Positions 34,501 through 42,442 of a stretch of 64,000 bases of DNA are shown here, piece after piece. A program made the position numbers and the translations under genes. The notes beneath the pieces are model-generated. The model was not told the DNA's origin and did no database searches. It saw only the letters and a program-made list of their open reading frames with translations. Source of the stretch: a virus. Each line of letters starts with the position of its first letter. Within the stretch, counting starts at the first letter, position 1. Location of the stretch: positions 1-64,000 of the IMG/VR virus record IMGVR_UViG_3300042301_002266; one strand, written 5' to 3'.

Positions 34501-36308
34501 CATCATCCGTAACACAGTTTTCTGGTGGATTGGCATCGATTAATATTCAAAGAATTATTGTTGATGATGAGTTTGAAGACTATGAAGAAAATTTTGCTTC
34601 TCTTTACGTTACGGTAGCAACATCAGGTTTTTCTGCAGGGCTGCAAGCACAATTGCCAGATATATTATTTGACACAATTATGAAATTTGATTTTCAGTTA
34701 CTTCCAACAAGCAACTTAAAAACACTTTTGGATGGAAAGAGCATCCCAGTTACTGATGTTCTTGAACAACAAAGAGTATTTTTTGTAAAAGAAATAGATA
34801 ATTATGATCCAGATGGTGGTTTTCCAGAAATAAGTTCGCCACAAGCTGCTGTAGATATTTATCCAGTATATGGATCTGCAACAACAACCCAGCTTTTCTT
34901 ATATTTTACAGAAATATTTACAGATGATGAGTTTACAACTTCTACTGGAGGTTTAGCAGTAGGTAATACCGTTGTGCTTGAATCAGGGGTGCTTCCTGGA
35001 GTAGCAGCTGGAAACTATGTAATTGCAGGAATTGGAACACAAGACCTTGATGAAGGAGTAATTTTATATGGAGAGCCTGATGAGTACAATGCAAGATTTG
35101 GAAGGCTTACCTTAACAAGAAGTGGAAGTGCAATATCTTTACAGGAAACGGGTGAAGGGGGTCTTACCCTGTTAGATACTCCTGGATACTATACGCTAGT
35201 GTTTTACCCAGAAGACTCTGGCATTATTGTTCACGATTCAGGCACAGAAGGATTTTATTCTTACACCACAACAAAGCCAAAATTATCATTTTATGATGAA
35301 TTGGCAGAAGTTCTTACATCAGATGGATACTATTACATGTGGGCAGGTGCAGATGATCCAGATCTAGCTTCATTTGCAATTAAAAAGTCCAATGCCGTGG
35401 GAGCAGATAATCTTACAATTCAGAATAAATCTTTGGGTCAAAGTTACGCATCCCAAGCATTAGAAACAACATTTGCTCCGTTTACAGCAAAAGCAACTGG
35501 AATATCAGGATCTAGTTTTGTTCCAATGGTAAAATCAAGAGTAGGTGGTGCAACAAAAACAAGAATATCTGTTTTAGGACAAATACATAACACAGATAAC
35601 ACAATTCATACAGTATTACATAATTTAAATAGCAGTGGAACAGAAGATCATAAATTCTATTTTAGAAATGATGGAATTTTACAAGCACCAGAATTTTTAG
35701 GAAAGGGTGCTGTTCCAGTAGGATCTATTGTTATGTGGTATACAGCAACACCACCTACAGGATGGTTATTGTGTAATGGTCAAGCAGTTGATTCAGGATT
35801 GTATCCATCACTTCGTGCAATAATGGCAACAACACCAGACCTAAGAGGAAGATTCCCAGTAGGATCTGGTGGAACTACGGGGGAGGTTGTAGCCAATCTT
35901 GGAACGATAGGTGGTGCTGTTAGTGCAACATACACAACTGTAACAGCACACTCACATACACTTAATGCATTTAACGTAAGCATTACAGAAGGAACAATTG
36001 CTACTAATAATACAAACCACAGCCACGGCGTAGTTGGTAACTCTTCTATTGCAGGAAATACCGATGCTGGCTCAAGAGGAATTAGCGGAACAACTATTTT
36101 AACTCCTACTGTTAACCACGCTCACGGAGACGGAAACTATGGAACAACTTCTGCAGGTGGAACAGATGACACAGATCATAGCCATGGCATTAATGCATTT
36201 ACTGGTTCTATTACAGAGGGAACAAACGATAATAATACGGCAGCAACATCTACAGTTGCAACAGTTCCACCATATGTTGCTGTAAACTTTATTATTTATG
36301 CAGGATAG
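31593..36308 (+). CDS. Long tail fibre with tail-collar domain and receptor-binding tip
   Basis: 1571 residues, start overlapping the previous stop. The shaft holds repeats with NGIYI-x-x-x-NYWY-x-x-G-x-F-x-VG (residues about 190, 255, 480 and, diverged, 790) that suggest fibre segments duplicated in tandem. Two families of small beta-modules are inserted: FCCH-like (near 333-395 and 690-765) and a GM-x-V-x-GTGI module (near 393-457 and 595-660). The C-terminus is a Phage Tail Collar domain (PVGSIVMWY, GWLLCNG, PDLRGRFPVG) followed by HSH/HAH pairs that in T4 gp12-type tips bind metal, and ends in PPYVAVNFIIYAG. It likely contacts the host receptor. Confidence 0.85.
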   Translation: MTNQTQDSLSSPQSSYLEAIFDPFDGSSKLLSTISSANFNGAIPDLVIQYPDAVTDDLIPGRFFLITDTYYLITRVDENIDPITTDTISYNVWYTAGGVERYKTILNGVKIFTDGTELQIRKDDWDNKSIGSSGWTITTEGNSVFSNVAVRGTIEATDGYFDGFLVIGDPNDPEFPGSMKIGTNVNSTNDGIYINANNYWYDNGLFKVGNATKNVTWNNNDLSVTGDINATGGVFQGKIQIGSMFLGVDASPTLENGIYIDGTNYWYDDGNFSLGTGTNTISFNGSNIVVGTGVNIAGEISANSLLLTNGSFSMSIKSNHTPITSSIRNITKVILSGTSPQLAEFTTSSSHPFVEGDFIYVSGLSNSGGGLGSLNKVFQVSSVSSNTINVNASSSTKVVTVNADITDTTLSVISSTGVFAGMAVSGTGIPPGTTVVSTTATVITISNDTTQALSDAPITFSPINGTYDSTDTGWTNGQAELSYDGIYVNQHNYWYSNGLFGIGDGTKGLTWNGSALNVTGVINASAGGTMAGWEIGTDEIFKGTGSSKIALNAGANPKIYIGSGFHSSAGTGFYVDSTGKFSLSNLLTFSPSVDIPEATTTGTFNSGTNTITVTSASGIVRGMTVLGTGIASNSTVTNISGTTITTSNNAIANGTGVSLTFILDDFSELQVNGRIKGVLESTSSIVTPRLATTATSVVVSGSVGSQIATITTTGHAFITGEKILIENLPATNGLNNLNREFAILSITDSITLVISLSGITGVTSSTNTSLTGSITLRELTMGLHPAQGTESYAHNAGTGIRLDKFNWWFTNNQFRVGSVDSYIKWTTDPTPLLDVVGQIRATSGYLGGTEDGWLIETGVIKSSGSGSPDSQVHLESGNNDNNPKIYIGPDGGQWNDIDTPFYVNSQGEFSVGSGDSSLTYEPGIGGKGLITVTGKVQASAGYIGGKALGWQFGSNGILQTGEGAGRLALASSVTQFSGGLASINIQRIIVDDEFEDYEENFASLYVTVATSGFSAGLQAQLPDILFDTIMKFDFQLLPTSNLKTLLDGKSIPVTDVLEQQRVFFVKEIDNYDPDGGFPEISSPQAAVDIYPVYGSATTTQLFLYFTEIFTDDEFTTSTGGLAVGNTVVLESGVLPGVAAGNYVIAGIGTQDLDEGVILYGEPDEYNARFGRLTLTRSGSAISLQETGEGGLTLLDTPGYYTLVFYPEDSGIIVHDSGTEGFYSYTTTKPKLSFYDELAEVLTSDGYYYMWAGADDPDLASFAIKKSNAVGADNLTIQNKSLGQSYASQALETTFAPFTAKATGISGSSFVPMVKSRVGGATKTRISVLGQIHNTDNTIHTVLHNLNSSGTEDHKFYFRNDGILQAPEFLGKGAVPVGSIVMWYTATPPTGWLLCNGQAVDSGLYPSLRAIMATTPDLRGRFPVGSGGTTGEVVANLGTIGGAVSATYTTVTAHSHTLNAFNVSITEGTIATNNTNHSHGVVGNSSIAGNTDAGSRGISGTTILTPTVNHAHGDGNYGTTSAGGTDDTDHSHGINAFTGSITEGTNDNNTAATSTVATVPPYVAVNFIIYAG

Positions 36309-36317
36309 GAGGAAAAA

Positions 36318-36542
36318 ATGAATAAAGAAGATAAGTTATTATTTTTAAACAAACAGTTAGAATTTAATAATTCAGAAAAAGAAACTTACTACGGTATTTT
36401 TAATTATTTTGAAGGAGTACCACATGAAGATATTCCATGGTTTTATCTTGACTTTAACCAAGTAAAGGATCAAATAATTGAATCTTTAGAGTCAAAACAC
36501 GTTTGGCTACAAGAAAGAATTCAAGAAATAGAAGCAGAATAA
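36318..36542 (+). CDS. Hypothetical small acidic helical protein
   Basis: 74 residues with AGGAGG seven bases before the ATG. Rich in Glu, Lys, Phe and Asn, with a predicted helical end (VWLQERIQEIEAE). It has GVPHEDIPWFYLDFNQVK in the centre. No family recognised. Confidence 0.5.
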   Translation: MNKEDKLLFLNKQLEFNNSEKETYYGIFNYFEGVPHEDIPWFYLDFNQVKDQIIESLESKHVWLQERIQEIEAE

Positions 36543-36546
36543 AGGG

Positions 36547-36575
36547 TTGCAGAAACACTTTATAAATGATATAAT
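36547..36575 (+). promoter_or_regulatory. Promoter TTGCAG-N17-TATAAT
   Basis: Good -35 and perfect -10 with TGA extension; leader about 18 bases with AAAGGAGA before the ATG at 36600. Confidence 0.6.
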
Positions 36576-36599
36576 GTACAAGAGACAAAGGAGACAGTA

Positions 36600-36764
36600 A
36601 TGTCAAAAACACTGGAACTAGTAGTACAAGAACTGCAAAGCAGAATTGGACAAATGACTAGTAATTATGAAACACAAATGGCTGTGCTTAAGGCACAAGC
36701 AACAGAGGCACTTGAGGCAAAGGATGCAGAAATTGCAAGTCTCAAGGAATCTAAAGGAGAATAA
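36600..36764 (+). CDS. 54-residue coiled-coil protein
   Basis: A short gene with its own promoter and a strong SD (AAAGGAGA, six bases to ATG). The whole protein is helical with heptad-like spacing: TLELVVQELQSRIGQM followed by AVLKAQATEALEAKDAEIASL. A homotrimeric or dimeric coiled coil is likely. It precedes a virion-like protein with a similar N-terminal helix, so it may be a small adaptor or chaperone. No family known to me. Confidence 0.6.
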   Translation: MSKTLELVVQELQSRIGQMTSNYETQMAVLKAQATEALEAKDAEIASLKESKGE

Positions 36765-36769
36765 ATTTA

Positions 36770-37228
36770 ATGGCAGCACAACTAAGTGACGGACAACCAA
36801 TTACTTTTGAGTGGTTGAATAGTCTTGTGTCTGAAATTAATACCTTGCAATCACAACTTGCAGCTAACACTAAAGCAGATGCAGAGAACAGGGCAAGACC
36901 AATTACATATGCTGGAGATGCAATAGCCTCTGCAGGTAAAATTAAAGTAATTGCTGATCAACAAAAAATTGGTGATGCTAGAAAATCTAAAGCAGCATTT
37001 AATGCATACGTTGACTTCCCTGGAAATGGTTTTAAAGATGCAAGTGTAATTGTTGTTGCTACTGCAGATATGCGTAAGAACAAAACATCAGCAGAGCAAC
37101 TTGCTGTATCAGTAGCTAATGTTACAAAAAATGGTTTTACATGTACAGTTACTCCAATTGACGGTGAATCGCTAAAAGCAGGACAGGATGTAATTATTAA
37201 TTACATTGCGGTTGGGGATGCTCCATAA
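36770..37228 (+). CDS. Putative virion structural protein with N-terminal coiled coil
   Basis: 152 residues. The start (FEWLNSLVSEINTLQSQLAA) is a coiled coil, then a beta-rich domain with AFNAYVDFPGNGFKDASVIVV and GFTCTVTPIDGESL. That layout is common in short fibre or baseplate-associated proteins. It lies five bases after a 54-residue coiled-coil gene, and its last bases overlap the HNH gene. Confidence 0.55.
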   Translation: MAAQLSDGQPITFEWLNSLVSEINTLQSQLAANTKADAENRARPITYAGDAIASAGKIKVIADQQKIGDARKSKAAFNAYVDFPGNGFKDASVIVVATADMRKNKTSAEQLAVSVANVTKNGFTCTVTPIDGESLKAGQDVIINYIAVGDAP

Positions 37229-37694
37229 AATACTAAATGGTTATGTTTTGGTAAAAGAGCCAAAACATCCAAAAGCCTTGCATGGAGGCTGGTATTTTGA
37301 GCACGTTATAAATATAGAAAAAGAACTTGGAAGATACTTAAAAGAGTATGAATCCGTTCACCATATAAATGAAATAAAAACAGATAACAGAACAGATAAT
37401 CTTTTTGTTTGTCATAGGGAAGAGCATGATAAAGCTCACGGAATGAAAAATGTATCCTTATACAGAATGCATGAAACTTGGGTTGGAAAACAATGTGAGT
37501 CCTGTGGCAAAACATTTTATGGCACACCAAGTGTTATGAAAAAAAGAAAAAGATGTAACTCTATGTGCAAATCTAAAAAAACTATTGATAAAATTTGCTC
37601 ACACTGTTACACTAGTTACACTATACCTGCATCTGCAGATAAGCACTACAAGTATTGCTCTAAGGTTTGTCGCCTTAGAGCCAAAGCTGCGTAA
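37218..37694 (+). CDS. HNH homing-type endonuclease with zinc fingers
   Basis: 158 residues from ATG 37218, overlapping the previous gene by 11 bases; a TTG at 37206 would also be in frame. The catalytic region is YESVHHINEIKTDNRTDNL then VCHREEH, the HNH (His-His-Asn-His) layout. The C-terminal part has CESCGKTF, CNSMCKSK, CSHCYTSY and CSKVCRL, four Cys-pair segments consistent with zinc-stabilised DNA binding. Such free-standing HNH genes are often mobile and insert between phage genes. No intron is apparent around it. Confidence 0.8.
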   Translation: MLHKILNGYVLVKEPKHPKALHGGWYFEHVINIEKELGRYLKEYESVHHINEIKTDNRTDNLFVCHREEHDKAHGMKNVSLYRMHETWVGKQCESCGKTFYGTPSVMKKRKRCNSMCKSKKTIDKICSHCYTSYTIPASADKHYKYCSKVCRLRAKAA

Positions 37695-37709
37695 ACAGAA
37701 AGGTTTACA

Positions 37710-38519
37710 ATGACAAACGATTTAAAGTGGATGATATCATCCGATCAGCAATTCCCATATCAAGATGATAAAATGATTGAGTTATGGTTTAAGGTAATGA
37801 GATGGTTTAAGCCAGACGTTGTTGATTACTTAGGTGATACTGACGATCAGGCTTGCTATAGCAAGTACACAGAAGGACGGTCAGCAGAGTTTTTAAAGAT
37901 GCACAAGGATAACAATGGCGATGCTATTGTTCCTCTTATGAAGCATGAAGCAAAACTAGCAAGAGATTTCTACACTAAGACACGCAAGGTTGCTAAAAAT
38001 GCACAGCTATTTTCTGCACTTGGAAATCATGATATTCGTGTGTTTGATTATGTAGATGCAAAGTTACCAGATTATATTGAAGTAACTACACCAGAAAGTT
38101 TGTGGAACCTGGATAGTCTTGGATATGATTACATCTATTACAACCAACCACCTGCTCATAGGTTTGGAGATATTCACGTTCATCATGGTAACGCTATTTC
38201 ACAAAATGCAGGTGAGTCAGTTCGTAAAGATGTAGATAACTTTGGCGTATCTTTAATTCGTGGACACTCTCATCGTGCAGGTGTATACTTTAATACCTAT
38301 GAACTTAGAAACGGTGGTAAGGGTGAAACCTTACGAGGTTATGAGATTGGTCATATGTGTGATGAAAAATCTACAGGAATGATGTATACAAATAATCATA
38401 ACTGGCAGAAAGCATTTGCTATTGCTCACATTGAAAATGGTAATTATCCACACATTCAACTAGTTCATGTATCACCAGACTACTCTTGTATCGTTGATGG
38501 AAAGATGTTTAAAGTATAA
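37710..38519 (+). CDS. Calcineurin-like metallophosphoesterase
   Basis: 269 residues. Metal-binding blocks in order: SSDQQFPYQD near residue 10 (a D-x-Q variant of the usual D-x-H), YLGDTDDQ near 44, LGNHDIR near 107, HHGN near 156 and GHSHR near 186. These are the canonical five blocks with a change in the first. Substrate is unknown; phage relatives are nucleases or phosphodiesterases used in DNA metabolism. It lies between an HNH gene and small regulators. Confidence 0.85.
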   Translation: MTNDLKWMISSDQQFPYQDDKMIELWFKVMRWFKPDVVDYLGDTDDQACYSKYTEGRSAEFLKMHKDNNGDAIVPLMKHEAKLARDFYTKTRKVAKNAQLFSALGNHDIRVFDYVDAKLPDYIEVTTPESLWNLDSLGYDYIYYNQPPAHRFGDIHVHHGNAISQNAGESVRKDVDNFGVSLIRGHSHRAGVYFNTYELRNGGKGETLRGYEIGHMCDEKSTGMMYTNNHNWQKAFAIAHIENGNYPHIQLVHVSPDYSCIVDGKMFKV

Positions 38520-38527
38520 CTTTACGC

Positions 38528-38533
38528 TATAAT
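38528..38533 (+). promoter_or_regulatory. TATAAT -10 box, leaderless start at 38540
   Basis: Perfect hexamer, six bases, then ATG. No SD. A -35 is not evident. Confidence 0.55.
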
Positions 38534-38539
38534 TTAACA

Positions 38540-38752
38540 ATGTGGTGTAAAGTATGCAATGGCAGGGTGCTTGTTGATAGAGTTTTTAGTTCTGAAACAC
38601 ATATAGAATTATATTGTTTTACATGTGGAAAAAGATGGATCTTTAATCACCCCCAAAATAGAGGAAGTTTTGCAGTATGGATATGGAAAAAAGAAAGAGA
38701 AGTCCTAAAGCTTTCAGCGATGGGCAGTTGGTCAAGAAAAACCACAATTTAA
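38540..38752 (+). CDS. Small zinc-ribbon protein, leaderless
   Basis: 70 residues. Two Cys pairs, CKVC (residues 3-6) and CFTC (26-29), make a treble-clef or zinc-ribbon fold. The last 25 residues are basic and overlap the next gene by 76 bases in another frame. The overlap makes the C-terminus doubtful as a selected sequence, while the leaderless promoter and the Cys pairs support the N-terminus. Likely nucleic-acid or RNA polymerase binding, which is inference. Confidence 0.6.
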   Translation: MWCKVCNGRVLVDRVFSSETHIELYCFTCGKRWIFNHPQNRGSFAVWIWKKEREVLKLSAMGSWSRKTTI

Positions 38753-39219
38753 TATTCTTTCTTAATGGAGAATTACATAGGGTTGTTAGGACTAATGCCT
38801 CTGCAAACATTTGCCACGCACTTAACTATAATCAAAACAAGATAGTTAAATATACTTACAGTGACTACAAGAAGTTTAGAAAGCCAGCATTTAGAATCGG
38901 TGAGGTAGCCAGTATTCTAAAAAGACATGAAGATAGAATTAGAAGAGCCATTTGGAACCTAGATGTTTCCAGACCATTTATTGTAGAGTATGAAAATAGA
39001 AGTGGCGTATATTACTTTTCTGAAGAAAACATTTATGAGTTAAGAGAATTCTTTGCAAATGTTCATCGTGGCAGACCAAGAAAAGATGGCATAGTTGTAT
39101 CAAAGAATGTCCCAACGGTATCTGAGATAGATGCTGTACTGGGCAAGAAACCAATTTTATATATGAGAACGAAAGAAGGAAACTTTGTTCCAGTTTGGAG
39201 TGCTGAAGAATATGAGTAA
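38677..39219 (+). CDS. Putative DNA-binding regulator with MerR-like helix-turn-helix
   Basis: 180 residues. The central region reads FRIGEVASILKRHEDRIRRAIWNLD, which matches the first two helices of MerR-type or excisionase-like winged helices (F-x-IGEVA), followed by a wing-like strand pair and YFSEENIYELREFF. A GRPRKDG AT-hook-like stretch follows at about residue 131. The start at 38677 overlaps the preceding gene by 76 bases; ATG 38683 is an alternative. It may regulate early or replication genes. Confidence 0.68.
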   Translation: MDMEKRKRSPKAFSDGQLVKKNHNLIFFLNGELHRVVRTNASANICHALNYNQNKIVKYTYSDYKKFRKPAFRIGEVASILKRHEDRIRRAIWNLDVSRPFIVEYENRSGVYYFSEENIYELREFFANVHRGRPRKDGIVVSKNVPTVSEIDAVLGKKPILYMRTKEGNFVPVWSAEEYE

Positions 39220-39532
39220 ACATAAGAAGAAAAACAAAGACAAAGAAGAAGTGTTGACAATAACTCAAGACTATGCAATAATTAACGCAGCAAGCTCTTT
39301 ACTATACGCTGAGGAACTAGCAAGACTAAATGCAGATACTGAAATGCTATTAGCAATATCAGATAGATGGCTTAATGTCTCTAAGGTTCTTGTACTTGAA
39401 GAAGAGTTTTCTAGGAACAAAGCATTTGGCTTTGTTGGATCAATGGAAGAAAGTGAATTAAATGGAGAAATCGGTACAGAAAGATCTGACACGGGTAAAG
39501 GTAGATCTAAAGTTCGTAAAAAATCTAGGTAA
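39212..39532 (+). CDS. Hypothetical basic-tailed protein
   Basis: 106 residues starting at ATG 39212; the longer upstream frame is rejected because it would overlap the previous gene more and has no SD. The N-terminus is Lys-rich (SKHKKKNKDKEE), the middle is helical (AIINAASSLLYAEELARLN), the C-terminus basic (GKGRSKVRKKSR). It overlaps the next gene by 71 bases. No family recognised. Confidence 0.5.
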   Translation: MSKHKKKNKDKEEVLTITQDYAIINAASSLLYAEELARLNADTEMLLAISDRWLNVSKVLVLEEEFSRNKAFGFVGSMEESELNGEIGTERSDTGKGRSKVRKKSR

Positions 39533-39683
39533 CTATGAAAGCATTCACATTGACATTGGTGTAGATGATTTCGTTCGTGACATTGATGCTAACACAGATG
39601 CTGCAGTAGATCGTATCTATGAATTTGTTTCATCAAAGCTTGTAGAAAAAGTTCAAGAAATTGAAAAGGATCTTGGTAAGTGA
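39462..39683 (+). CDS. Small conserved phage protein upstream of helicase genes
   Basis: 73 residues. The central part is strand-like (VKVDLKFVKNLGNYESIHID) and is followed by GVDDFVRD and a helix. The K-NLGNYES-x-x-(I/V) pattern is one I know from small proteins in replication regions of actinophages and cyanophages, of unknown role. The first 71 bases lie within the previous gene in another frame. The stop overlaps the GTG start of the next gene (GTGA). Confidence 0.55.
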   Translation: MEKSVQKDLTRVKVDLKFVKNLGNYESIHIDIGVDDFVRDIDANTDAAVDRIYEFVSSKLVEKVQEIEKDLGK

Positions 39684-40015
39684 CAAAAGAATCGGTAGGT
39701 GCTGCTTTTGGCATCCTTGCTCATTATGAAAAGTGTTACGAGAATAAGTATGGCAAGAAACCATCTTTAAATAAGTACAAAGAAAAGTGGGGAGCCATAT
39801 CTTTGTTAGATGACTATGGCAAAGAAAAAGTAACTAAGGGTATTGAATATTACTTTAAGTTAAATAAAGATGGTCATCCTTTAGGTTGGCTATTCAATAA
39901 TTTTGATGTAGTGTATAATTCTTATGAATCAAACATTAGAGATGAACAATTAAGAGCAGAACGTAGAGCACAAACAGCAAAGTTGAAGCAGGAGTTTTTT
40001 AATGGGAATGCGTGA
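39680..40015 (+). CDS. Putative replication accessory protein (possible helicase loader)
   Basis: 111 residues from GTG 39680. The protein is helical and charged: KYGKKPSLNKYKEKWGA near residue 25 and GIEYYFKLNKDGHPLGWLFNNFD near 58. The C-terminus is basic (RAERRAQTAKLKQEF). It immediately precedes and overlaps the DnaB-type helicase gene by 14 bases; phage helicase loaders are often encoded there. That role is positional inference. Confidence 0.5.
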   Translation: MTKESVGAAFGILAHYEKCYENKYGKKPSLNKYKEKWGAISLLDDYGKEKVTKGIEYYFKLNKDGHPLGWLFNNFDVVYNSYESNIRDEQLRAERRAQTAKLKQEFFNGNA

Positions 40016-41222
40016 AGAAGTAGAAGTAATTTCTGCAGTATGTAAGAATAAAGATATTCATGTTTTGTATGAAAACAATATTGACTCAATGCTTAAAAGC
40101 TGTGCAGATGTATGGGATTTTGTTAAAGAATATTACAACGAAACAAAGCAGATTCCAGATAAGGATTTACTTGCAACTAGGTTTCGTGACTTTGAACCAG
40201 TAGATGCTGGACCAACCATTTATCATGTGAATAGACTAAAAGAAACATTTCTTGATGACTCATTAAGAAGTGCTGTTAAGAAAGCTGCTCAACTACTTCA
40301 AGATAATCAATCTTCTAACGCATTGAGTTCTTTAAACTTTGATATTTCTTCTATCTCTAGACTTACTGCAAAGGTAAGAGACATTGATGTAACTGATGTT
40401 GATGATGCACTTGCACACTTTGAAAAGACTCGTCAGGCTGCAAAGAATGGTGACGTAGGAATTAAAACTGGAATTGCTGCTTTTGATATTTGTTTGCCAA
40501 TGGGAATATCAAAGGGACAACTAGGTATCCTCCTTGCATACCCTGCTATTGGTAAGTCATGGATGGCTATGTACCTTGCTGTGAAGGCATGGGAAAATGG
40601 TCGTGTGCCAATGATCTTGTCTCTTGAAATGACAGAGCAAGAAGTTCGTAATCGTATTTTTACAATTGCAGGTGATGGAAAGTTTAGCCATCGTGCAATT
40701 AGTGCTGGTCGTATAGATGAGCAAGAGTTCAAAGACTGGGCAGATAAAAACGTTGTAGGAAAACAGCCATTTAAGATTATTTCAAATGATGGTGGTAGTG
40801 AAGTAACGCCAAACGTTATTAGAGCAAAGATTGATCAGTATAAGCCTGATATTGTATTTATTGATTACTTACAGTTGATGCAAGACAATGCAGGTACAAG
40901 TCAAAACGAGACTGTTAAGATTAAGAATCTATCTAGAGAGCTTAAACTTTTAGCCATATCTGAACAAGTACCTATCATTGCAATTGCCTCTGCGACCCCT
41001 GACGATGCCTCAGACCTTGAATCTGTGCCACAGTTAGGTCAGGTAGCATGGTCTAGACAAATTGCTTATGATGCTGACTGGGTTCTTGCTATGGGTAGAA
41101 AACAAAATTCTGATGCACTTGAATGTGCATTTAGAAAGAATCGCCACGGATTCCTTGGTGACTTTATTATGTTTGCTGATTTTGATAAAGGAAAGTTTGA
41201 GGAAATTGACGATCCTTCATAG
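40002..41222 (+). CDS. dnaB: Replicative DNA helicase, DnaB-type
   Basis: 406 residues. The N-terminal domain is helical, followed by a RecA-fold ATPase: Walker A AYPAIGKSW near residue 179, Walker B IVFIDYLQLM near 284, LSLEMTEQEVRNRI between them and the SRQIAYDADWVLAMGR end typical of DnaB motif H4. Unwinds DNA ahead of the phage polymerase and interacts with the primase. It belongs to a replication block (helicase, primase, SSB, polymerase). The second ATG at 40008 is an equally possible start. Confidence 0.9.
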   Translation: MGMREEVEVISAVCKNKDIHVLYENNIDSMLKSCADVWDFVKEYYNETKQIPDKDLLATRFRDFEPVDAGPTIYHVNRLKETFLDDSLRSAVKKAAQLLQDNQSSNALSSLNFDISSISRLTAKVRDIDVTDVDDALAHFEKTRQAAKNGDVGIKTGIAAFDICLPMGISKGQLGILLAYPAIGKSWMAMYLAVKAWENGRVPMILSLEMTEQEVRNRIFTIAGDGKFSHRAISAGRIDEQEFKDWADKNVVGKQPFKIISNDGGSEVTPNVIRAKIDQYKPDIVFIDYLQLMQDNAGTSQNETVKIKNLSRELKLLAISEQVPIIAIASATPDDASDLESVPQLGQVAWSRQIAYDADWVLAMGRKQNSDALECAFRKNRHGFLGDFIMFADFDKGKFEEIDDPS

Positions 41223-41240
41223 TCTTTAGTACAATATAAT
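41206..41240 (+). promoter_or_regulatory. Promoter with overlapping -10 boxes, leaderless start at 41247
   Basis: TTGACG (41206-41211), TACAAT after 18 bases (41230-41235) and an overlapping perfect TATAAT (41235-41240) that ends six bases before the ATG. There is no SD. Confidence 0.6.
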
Positions 41241-41246
41241 GGATAT

Positions 41247-41582
41247 ATGGAGTTCGCAGGACACAGGAAAATTAAAGACTTTTCAATAGATGGACAGATC
41301 TATGATGATGCTGATTTTCCAAGACTTAGAGCTCAATATGAAATAATTGTTGAAGAATATATGAGAATTAAGGGTTATGTTCCTCATCTTGATTTAGATC
41401 CAGCATTTAGTACAAGTTACAATGGACATTCGTTCGAATTTAAGATAACATGGTACGGTATATATCTAGGAAAGGTAAAAGCTAAATGTTACAAAGGAGT
41501 AGTTGGAAACAAGCTAGTTCCAATGAGTCCTACGACCCAGACCAAATCAGAGAAATCCTCAAAGTCTGTGGAATCGAAGTAG
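41247..41582 (+). CDS. Hypothetical protein, leaderless, overlapping primase gene
   Basis: 111 residues from a leaderless promoter. FAGHRKIKDFSIDGQIYDD, then a helix (RLRAQYEIIVEEYMRIKG) and a strand pair (GHSFEFKITWYGIYLGKVKA). The last 97 bases overlap the primase gene in another frame and encode a Ser/Lys-rich tail. The sequence before the overlap looks like a folded domain; I do not recognise it. Confidence 0.6.
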   Translation: MEFAGHRKIKDFSIDGQIYDDADFPRLRAQYEIIVEEYMRIKGYVPHLDLDPAFSTSYNGHSFEFKITWYGIYLGKVKAKCYKGVVGNKLVPMSPTTQTKSEKSSKSVESK

Positions 41583-42436
41583 GAACAGAGTTAGACTCTG
41601 ACTATCTAGTATTCTGCCCATTTCACTATAATAAAAATACACCAGCGTGTGAAGTAAGCAAAGAAAAAGGTTTGTTTGTATGCTTCTCTTGTGGTGAGCG
41701 TGGAAACCTATTAGATCTTGTTATGAGAACTACTAATAGAAATTATTTTGAAGCAAGTAGAATTATTTCTTCAGCAGAAAGAAGCATTGACTTCTCTTCT
41801 GTTATTGAAAAAGATATTGAAGTTAAAGAAGAGTTTCAGGAGTTTGACCCTGGAACTGTAACAAGATTACATTCATCCTTAATGCAAGACGAAAGGGCAC
41901 TAAGTTATTTTAATCGTAGAAACATTCTTTCAGATGCAATGAAACACTTTAGGCTTGGATACTCAGAAAAGCAAGATATGGTAACTGTTCCAGTTTATTC
42001 TCACACAAACATATGTGTTGGATTCGTTGGTCGTTCAATTGAAGGAAAGTCTTTTAAGAATTCTACAGGTCTGCCAAGAAACAAAGTTTTGTTTAATCTA
42101 AACAATTGCAAGTTTAAAGATATTGTTATTGTAGAGTCATCTTTTGATGCAATTAGATTATGGCAACTTAACATCCCTGCTGTAGCAACTCTCGGTGCAA
42201 ATTTAGGAAAGAATCAGATTAAGCTTTTAAACAAGTATGCAGTTAGAGTTATACTTGCTATGGATCAAGATGAAGCAGGAATGAAGTTAATGACCAACTT
42301 AAACAATAACTTAACTGTACCAGTCCTGGCAATGGACTTCCCAGATGAAGTAAAAGATATTGGAGATATGACAGATGAGCAAATTTTATCTTCATACAAA
42401 CAAATTAAATCACTTGACTTAGCATTGTCAATCTGA
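41486..42436 (+). CDS. dnaG: DNA primase, DnaG-type (zinc-binding and Toprim domains)
   Basis: 316 residues. An N-terminal CHC2-type zinc site (CPFH near residue 44, CFSCG near 66) is followed by a fold with RLHSSLMQDERALSYFNRR and GYSEKQDMVTVPVY. The Toprim part has IVIVESSFDAIRLW near 215 and AMDQDEAG near 258, the Glu and Asp-x-Asp metal ligands. It is about half the length of host DnaG, so it lacks the C-terminal helicase-binding domain, as several phage primases do. The start overlaps the preceding gene by 97 bases; a GGAAAGG lies upstream of it. Confidence 0.9.
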   Translation: MLQRSSWKQASSNESYDPDQIREILKVCGIEVGTELDSDYLVFCPFHYNKNTPACEVSKEKGLFVCFSCGERGNLLDLVMRTTNRNYFEASRIISSAERSIDFSSVIEKDIEVKEEFQEFDPGTVTRLHSSLMQDERALSYFNRRNILSDAMKHFRLGYSEKQDMVTVPVYSHTNICVGFVGRSIEGKSFKNSTGLPRNKVLFNLNNCKFKDIVIVESSFDAIRLWQLNIPAVATLGANLGKNQIKLLNKYAVRVILAMDQDEAGMKLMTNLNNNLTVPVLAMDFPDEVKDIGDMTDEQILSSYKQIKSLDLALSI

Positions 42437-42442
42437 TACAAT
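42414..42442 (+). promoter_or_regulatory. Strong promoter of SSB gene (TTGACT-N17-TACAAT)
   Basis: Near-consensus with a TGA extension. The predicted start is near 42449, and a hairpin follows at once (GGTTC 42452-42456 with GAACC 42464-42468), then AAGGAGAAAT before the ATG at 42491. Confidence 0.7.

Noticed and set aside
31593-36308. Repeats in the fibre genes as a CRISPR array or tandem DNA repeat
   Set aside because: The repeats are protein-level, irregular and diverged in DNA, with no constant repeat-spacer lengths.
10512-36308. Contractile-tail (myovirus) interpretation
   Set aside because: There is a single tube protein and no sheath or baseplate wedge genes; the tape measure and G/G-T chaperones fit a long flexible tail.
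37218-37694. Group I intron around the HNH gene
   Set aside because: The flanking genes are intact and complete, and no interrupted gene or intron core was seen.
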